Shown here one piece after another: positions 57,791 to 64,000 of a stretch of 64,000 nt of DNA. The notes beneath the pieces are model-generated. The model was not told where the DNA came from and made no database searches. It saw only the letters and a program-made list of their open reading frames with translations. Made by a program: the position numbers and the translations under genes. The stretch's first letter is position 1. Each line of letters starts with the position of its first letter. Where the stretch lies: positions 1,054,001-1,118,000 of the forward strand of contig BQMF02000043.1 of NCBI GenBank assembly GCA_027922465.2, written 5' to 3'. The stretch is from Turritopsis dohrnii. Lineage: Eukaryota > Cnidaria > Hydrozoa > Anthoathecata > Oceaniidae.

Positions 57791-58224
57791 TAGGTTAATT
57801 AAGGTTGCTCATTAGTAGCAAAATTCAAGACATGTATTTGCATTCACATTCAAGTAATTATATGCACATTCAAGAAACTGTTATTCACGTTCAAGGAATT
57901 TTTTATTCACATTCAAGCAAAATTTACATTCTCAAGAAATTTACATTCACATTCAAACAAAAGATTTAATCACTTTGTGATTATTCATGTTCAACACCAT
58001 TTTTTATGCAAGGCGAATTTATATTCATGGATTTTCCGTAGCCTAAATCTGGTCCGCAAAATTGTCGGAAACTTTTGAAAAACTGAGATAAGTGGTATGG
58101 TGTATGAAAATCGCGGGAATGGCATGTCGATAATGTTGAAACTAGAGGAACAAAGGCTGAGGGAGTGTGAGTAAAAGGAGTTTTGAGTTTTCTGGATGAA
58201 TTGTTGGACGTTTACCAATTTGTT

Positions 58225-58680
58225 TATTTGGCTTATTTGGGACAAAATCGAACAATATTGAGGAGCAGGCCGTGGAAGTTATCTTGCAGGCACTTTTATG
58301 AGGAATCAAAATCAGAGGTCACGTAGAGATGTGTGGGTAAACGTTACCCATCAGTTCTTCTACATATTTCAAGTAAAGGATGCTGAAGGTAACAAATATT
58401 AAAACCTTTAGTGGTATCTTTTCTTTTAACAATGTTTTCTTCCCGTAAAGTGCAACAGCAATGGATTTCACATAATTATTCATGAAAATAATGAGCATAG
58501 TATGCAAAACTTATTCCATATCACAAGGTATAAAAATATCTTCCATCATTTAAGACACTTGAATATGGATAGTGAAGAAGATGTTTATCTATTACATTTG
58601 GTCTTTCTCCCAAGAATCAAGCAAGCGGTGGCATATTTTACTACAACCGAAAAAAATTGGTGGCCACAAGAGATGTAGAT
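58225..58680 (+). pseudogene. Integrase-like transposase fragment, copy 2
   Basis: Plus frames give WDKIEQY, GRGSYLAGTFMRNQNQRSRR, DVWVNVTHQFFY and, after breaks, EEDVYLLHLVFLPRIKQAV and TTTEKNWWPQEM. Same family and same lost glutamate (QNQRSRRD) as 6780-7276, so the loss predates the separation of the copies. Confidence 0.55.
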
Positions 58681-60063
58681 GAATGGAATGTCCGAAATTG
58701 AGAGCAACACCAAGTTGCGGAGGATGTATTCTCCACTGTTGGATCAGATGACATTTTTTGTTTTGCCTTCTCTTTTCAATGATGGTTTTTCACTTGCAGA
58801 CGTCAAAGACGTTTGAAATCATGTCTTATCCTTTAGAACGCATACTGCAGCTTGATTGTTTGAAGGATTCAGAAAGATATCTGATTTATCTGAAATTCTT
58901 TCTGAATTATCCGTTAAGACCGTAAGTCCTTAATGATTATATATTTCCCCGTAGGGCGAAATATATGTTAAAATTGGCTTTTTCCTTCTTCTTCTTCTCC
59001 TGAGTTCACTTTTATAGCCGCGGTTCAGTATTGAAATCACCTAGCCGCCAAAGTAGATAAGAATAGAGGCTAGTCTACAGTGAAGTAGTGCGCCATTTTT
59101 TTTCAGTCAGTGCAGATGGTCAGTAGAAGACTTTGCTTTTCCTGCCAGCTTTTAAAATCATTCAAAAGATAAAAGGTTGTTAAATGAGGGAAATAATCGA
59201 TTTAGTTCAGTGTTGTTATGAAAGGTTTTGTAAAAACTTTTTAATGAACGTGTAAAATACAGAAAAAATGGATGATTGGTTGGTAGTTAAATGTTTGGAA
59301 CAGCAAAACATTGAAGCTGCGATTTCAGTGCAAAAACGAAAATTCATTATCAAACAGGCTGAAGATTTATTTTTATTTTACATCCTGATTTGACAGGATA
59401 ATGAATGTATAGCCAAACTGAACTGACACAGCACGCACATGATGTACAGCCACCACAAGGGAAACCTTTTATACGTGGAGAACAAGTAGTTCGACCAATT
59501 ATGTTAATTCAAAGAGTACATAACAAAAACAGCAAGTAAAAACGTGATGTCGTATATGCAATAGATGTTCAGAAAACAAATTACGTACAATATTTTTATA
59601 AACAGGGGATTGAGACAGATAATAACTTGAAAGAACCTAGTTGAATGTGCTTCCCTGGCCTGGATAGGCTGGATACTATGGATTAATTCCATGATCACGC
59701 ATACTGTTTTGATACTGTATTATGATATTTTATTTTGTAAAAAGTATATATATAATGTATATACTGTCAACTTTCCCTACACAAACAACAAACATAAATC
59801 AAAACACAATCCAACATAAGAATCTGTAAATTAAATCAAACCAGAACTCAAATTTCTTTTTTTAGCTTCGTAGTGATTTGGTTATGGATGTGTATTTTCA
59901 CTACCAAATTCTGTTTGTTTTTTTCATTTGAGATCTACGGAAGTCATTTTTATCACATAGTATTTTTATTATTTTCATTTATTTAAAGTTAGTTTACCAT
60001 AGATTTACATCTAATTTACACCAACAATAAAAAAAAAAAAAATTAAAATTTCAAAAATTGAAT

Positions 60064-61092
60064 TCAATAAATTTTGCAAATATTACAAGTACATAGATTT
60101 AATAGTTTGAGCTCGGACAATCTCGATTTAAAAGTGGAAATATCTTTGGAATCCTTGATTTCATCCGGAAGTTTGTTCCACAAGATGCTCGCTCGGAAGG
60201 AAAAAGAATTAAAGCCATGGCGTACGGTTAGGACGTTTTTACGAACTGAAAGGAGATTTGTACTACGAAGGGTATATGTAATCTTCCTAGACGGAAACAA
60301 CCATGACATGAAGGCAGGATTTCCAAGATTCTGTGATTTAAAGACTTCAGAAAGTAATTGACGAAGGTGTAATTCATGAATAGTTGTAAGACTACGTTCG
60401 GACACCTCTTCTGTCTCAGGAGGAATCGAGTTTAGGATTTTCAATCCACGTTCAAAAACTTTCTGAATTCGTAGATAAAGTGTTTTACTGCAAAACATCC
60501 AAACGATAGGGGCATACATAAACTTGGAAATAATAAATGCGTTAAATAATAATATAGATTGTTTATAGCTAATTAACTTCCTAATTCTGTTGAATCTAGT
60601 GACATTGTAGTTTGCTGATTGACAAAGATTTAGAATATGTGTTTCAAACGAAAGTTTAGAATCAAACACAATGCCAAGTAGCACAACAGAATCAGAGTTT
60701 TTGATAGGAACATTTTCAATTTTGATTTCTGTAGATTGGTCTATATTATTACCTAGCAACATCATCTGAAACTTTTTCGGATTTGCCACAAGCATGTTTG
60801 CTTTGAACCATTCTAGGACGATTGAGAGGTCAGATGTAAGATTCGATAGAATGGTCTCCATGCTTGTGTCACACGAAAAGAGAGTGTTGTCATCCGCAAA
60901 GTTACAGATGCTGTCTGGATCTACTGTGGATAAAAGATCATTAATGAATATATTGAATAGAAGAGGACCAAGAATTGAACCCTGTGGGACACCGAGGAAA
61001 ATTTCTAGCCAACTGCTGAAACAGGATTCAATTCTCGTTCTCTGATGTCTGTTACTCAGATAATTTTTTATAAGACGTAGACTTTGAAGATT

Positions 61093-61123
<31 letters not shown>

Positions 61124-62515
61124 CGAGAGTTTTTAGTCCTTGGGCTTCCATCCGAAATGGTTGGTTCTTCCAACCGCCGACTTGCAACTGTTAGTTGACT
61201 TACCGCCAGAGATACGTATAGCATTGCTCTAACTTGCCCGAAGGCCGGTGTGCAGTCAGTCGATGGCTCCTAATGGGCTGACACGCTGCTTTTAAAGCGC
61301 ATCGGAGTGGTGTATTGAGATGCGACATGACTGGACTCGAACACGGGTCGCAGTCGTCGCACTCAAAGGTACTAACCACTACACCATCGCTGCACAATTT
61401 AAACCATAAGCAGATAGTTTAGCAATAAGAAGGTTGTGATCCAAAGTATCAAAGGCTTTGGATAAGTCGATTAAAATAGTTCCGACTTTTCCCTTGTTGT
61501 CCAGAGATTGTTTCCACTTAGAAAGAAGTCGAAGAAGGGCATGCTGTGTGCTATGCTTTGATCTAAAACCGCACAAAAACAACGAAAAACTATCTCGAAA
61601 AAACCTTTCCAGCTGATTATAAATTATTCGTTCAAAAACTTTAGAGAATGCTGGTAAGAGACTGATAGGCCGATAGTTAGCTTTATCAAATTTATCATCT
61701 TTCTTGTGAACTGGAGAGACTTCGGCCAGTTTGAGACTGGAAGGAAAAGTTGACGAGAAGATCATATCATTCACAAAATTTGTTAGCCAAGGTACGATGG
61801 TTGGTTTAGCAAGTTTCAAAAATTTGATTTGAATATTTCCACATACACTTTTCTTCGGGTTTAGCATTTTCAACACGTTTTCCACATCATCTTCAGATAC
61901 AGGGGTGAACTGGAATTGGTTGGCTCCAGCACTTTCTTTTATTTTCAGTATGCTAGGATGATTTTTGTATTTAAGAACAATATTTGATACTTCATCGTAA
62001 GCCGGCTCGATATTATTGGGAGGGCTCCACTGTTCGATGTTCAGATTTTTGGTAATGGTAGTAAAATAATTATTGAAAAGGTTTGCAATTTGATTGTTGC
62101 TTTCGATTAATTCATCACCTTCTTGTAGAGAGATTCTTTCATGAATGATGTCTGCATCAGAAAAGAAAGGTTTCAGGGTTGACCACATTGATTGGGACGT
62201 GCCAAGCTTAGCATAGAATTTCTTCCTGGTGGATCGATTCAATGAGACAACGCGATTTCTTTGACGTTTGTAAAGAGTCAACCAGTACGGATCTTTACTT
62301 TTTCTTGACTTGTTTTTATAAAAAGATCGTAACATTATTGCTTTGCGAATTTCCTTGGTTATGTAAGGCTTATGGTTTCCCCGGACACGGTTGGTTTTCT
62401 TTGGGGCATGTCTATTTAGAACTTTTTCAAAAACAACTGGGAAGTGTTCAAAGTGTTCAATATTTTCATTAGATAGAGTATCTTTAAGATCTTTGTTGAA
62501 GTTGAGTGTCCACAT
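60064..62515 (-). pseudogene. LINE ORF2: reverse transcriptase and C-terminal domain, split by SINE-1
   Basis: N-terminal piece (62515-61379): VRGNHKPYITKEIRKAIMLR (pre-RT linker), VSPVHKKDDKFDKANYRPIS, LLPAFSKVFERIIYNQLERF, CGFRSKHSTQHALLRLLSKW and IDLSKAFDTLDHNLLIAKL, with motif A aspartates. After the SINE: LQSLRLIKNYLSNRHQRT, GVPQGSILGPLLFNIFINDL, CNFADDNTLF (catalytic ADD), LGIVFDSKLSFETHI and the C-terminal FNSFSFRASILWNKLPDEIK, CTCNICKIY. Reading across the SINE gives an uninterrupted frame at YGLN-LQS, so apart from the SINE and the missing 5' half the copy looks fresh. Confidence 0.9.
61095..61390 (-). repeat. SINE-1 copy 2, inserted in the LINE
   Basis: Reverse orientation: (AAGT)n tail at 61095 and tRNA-like head ending near 61390. 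TTAAAT-type bases flank both sides as a short target duplication. Inserted between the LINE codons for N and L in YGLN-LQSLRL. Nearly identical to the 43357-43651 copy. Confidence 0.88.
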
Positions 62516-63837
62516 ATTTTTGTGACTGAGATGTTTATTCTGAATACTTGAATTTAATTTTATGAATTGTCACTTTTAAGACCATCTCTTTTTGGAAAAT
62601 AACTCTTGTCCTAATTTGAAATGCTACACAGTACAAATTTTGATTGTTTTTAATAGTTATTTGCTGTCTACCCCAAAGTATTTTTAATACTTAGACTGTA
62701 GTATTAAAATTAGGTTTGACAATTTTCTTTTCTTCTTTTGTAAACTTGTAAACAAATTTCATTGTATGATGTTGTAAAATAGTTTAATACGAGTTACGAA
62801 AAGCTGTGTTCTGTTGAATTGCATTGTTTGCCATGATATTACTGTGTAAAAGGATGTCAAGCTTCTGCAGCAATGAAGATCATACGTTTATTATGATGAA
62901 TTTACCTTATACACATTGATGCAGCTGTTGATATTCTGTCGTTTAAGGGGAAATATTAGTTGCATTTAGGTCTTCCAATTTTTAGCTTTGTCCATAATAA
63001 CTTCTCATAGATAACTCATAACTTTTTTTAACTCCTCAGCAAAAATTATAAGAGAAACCATGTCACATGACCATGAATATCTTCATTTAATAAGTTCGAA
63101 ATAACTTCTTTTGTGGTATTAAATTGAATTCTACCCTGATTAGTATGGACAGCATTTTTATTTGCGTTGATGGTAGTTATACCACTTTTCTTATGGTCTT
63201 CTATGTACACACAATAATTGATAAAAGCTTTGCAACTTTGGGGAAATATATAGTCGCATTTTTGCGAATCTTGTTTCTTATTCTGGTCATCCAATTTTAA
63301 TTACAAATTTTCTTTAGTCTTCAAAACAGATCATCAAGCTGATTAAAACATGTATCACCATGTTAATCCTCCCAGCCTCGCTCTGAGATTTTAATATCAT
63401 TTCAACATTTCCATGAAAACATTTAACCTAACCCAAACATATTTGAAAAGATTGATTTTCCAGTGGTGTTTTCATTATTTATCATCGTCATATCATCCGA
63501 CATTTATGCTTTCTAATATCAAATGACTGCGTTTTTTCCTCGTACAGACGTACTTTGGATATCCGTGTGCCGACATAGCTCAGATTTCGTCGAAACATCG
63601 AATTCTGTCATGAAATCAATATCTAAAATTATCTCATTTGAAGGATTTGAATAAAAGATGAGTTACTAAAATGAGTTTTTGCATAATAGGTTTTGCATAA
63701 CTCTTCGCCTGTTCTTCGCATCACTTATCCTCACTTCCATTAGTGATCGATAAATTACTGACCAGATCTAAGTTACCGAAAATCCTTGAATAACTACTTA
63801 TCTTGCATGTAAAATATTCTCTTGAATATGAGTAAGA

Positions 63838-64000
63838 AAAGTTCTTGATCATAAATAAAAAATTCTTGAATATGAATAAGATTTCGTTGAATATGAATAT
63901 AATTTCGTTGAATGTGAATATAATTTCGTTGAATATGAATATAGTTTCGTTGAATATGAATATAATTTCGTTGAATATGAATATAATTTCGTTGAATGTG
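63838..64000. repeat. 21-bp tandem repeat, runs off the window
   Basis: ATAATTTCGTTGAATATGAAT repeats about every 21 bases to the window end. Looser relatives (TTCTTGAATGTGAATAAA) lie at 7545-7650 and, inverted, at 57835-57960, that is, near the other edges of the two integrase-element copies. Confidence 0.75.

Larger units (their letters stand above)
59961..62545 (-). mobile_element. 5'-truncated LINE (CR1/jockey-like) in HINE-1
   Basis: Comparison with HINE-1 copy 1 at about 5440-5500 brackets the insertion between TTTTTATCACATA (59948-59960) and GAATACTTGAATT (62546). The element lies on the minus strand with an A-rich 3' tail at the left. The endonuclease domain is missing, as expected for 5' truncation during target-primed reverse transcription. 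Confidence 0.8.
58938..63274 (+). mobile_element. HINE-1 copy 2, invaded by a LINE
   Basis: TATATATTTCCCCGTAGGGC to the hairpin TCGCATTTTTGCGA and ATCTTGT. The empty site in the other copy (about 6535-6545, TCTTATTTCT complement) places the insertion between two T residues. Without the LINE at about 59961-62545 the element would be about 1.75 kb, matching the 1.82-kb copy 1. Confidence 0.8.
57095..63832 (+). mobile_element. Degraded integrase-encoding element, copy 2 (inverted)
   Basis: Reverse-complement relative of 4207-8378. Shared landmarks: the CAAGCTGGAATCAAGAATTTG segment, MITE-A at 57533, the (TATTCACATTCAAG)n patch at 57835-57960, the integrase relic, and the outer flank GATCGATAAATTACTGACC. 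It lacks the HINE-1 insertion of the other copy (continuous at about 63615-63640) but has its own HINE-1 at 58938. Confidence 0.65.

Overview
The window reads as invertebrate animal nuclear DNA, most likely cnidarian and probably anthozoan. It is AT-rich, with spliced reading frames using GT..AG introns and a dense mix of animal transposon families (PIF/Harbinger, DIRS, Penelope-like, Helitron/Helentron-like, LINE, tRNA-derived SINEs, many MITEs). Short hairpin repeats at 1.6 and 4.1 kb end in a (G)GGT(A/T)CGAGGTTG motif that I associate with anthozoan repeats. The taxon is an inference. No operons, CRISPR arrays or convincing stand-alone tRNA/rRNA genes were seen. Almost every long open frame belongs to a mobile element.

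Layout. 0-4.2 kb: MITEs and unassigned DNA. 4.2-8.4 kb: a degraded element with an integrase-like pseudogene, invaded by a 1.8-kb Helentron-like (HINE) element. 9.8-10.6 kb: Harbinger transposase relic. 11.6-16.0 kb: MITEs, then the best host-gene candidate, a minus-strand four-exon gene for a Cys-rich protein ending in an F5/8-type-C (discoidin/fucolectin-like) domain; a TIR element carrying a SINE sits in its last intron. 17.8-19.1 kb: LINE C-terminal relic. 19.87-20.5 kb: 124-bp satellite with a dimeric higher-order pattern. 23.9-27.2 kb: Penelope-like relic fused to a Helitron Rep-helicase relic with a 2A-like motif. 27.2-32.6 kb: mostly unassigned AT-rich DNA with two MITEs.

32.6-49.7 kb is a stack of nested transposons whose boundaries can be read to the base from target-site duplications and empty paralogous sites. 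An outer Harbinger (33466-42957) lies in a 5'-truncated HINE. Its transposase gene is split by a tandem HINE dimer, and one dimer unit holds a 3.04-kb TIR element encoding an unfamiliar Cys-rich 'CXC' protein. A second Harbinger (40142-42946) lies in the outer element's right TIR. Beyond 43066 a third Harbinger-type relic holds a nearly intact DIRS retrotransposon (43205-47744) and a Harbinger MITE.

50-57 kb: DIRS-like relics, a duplicated 0.7-kb block, a THAP-domain fragment and large ACGT-rich MITEs with a tRNA-like core. 57.1-63.8 kb is an inverted relative of 4.2-8.4 kb: the same integrase relic plus a second HINE copy at a different site, which holds a 5'-truncated LINE, which holds a SINE. 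Each of the two inverted copies preserves the empty site for the other's HINE insertion.

Functionally this is a transposon graveyard with a few young insertions (DIRS, SINE-1, inner Harbinger) and one plausible secreted-lectin-type host gene.
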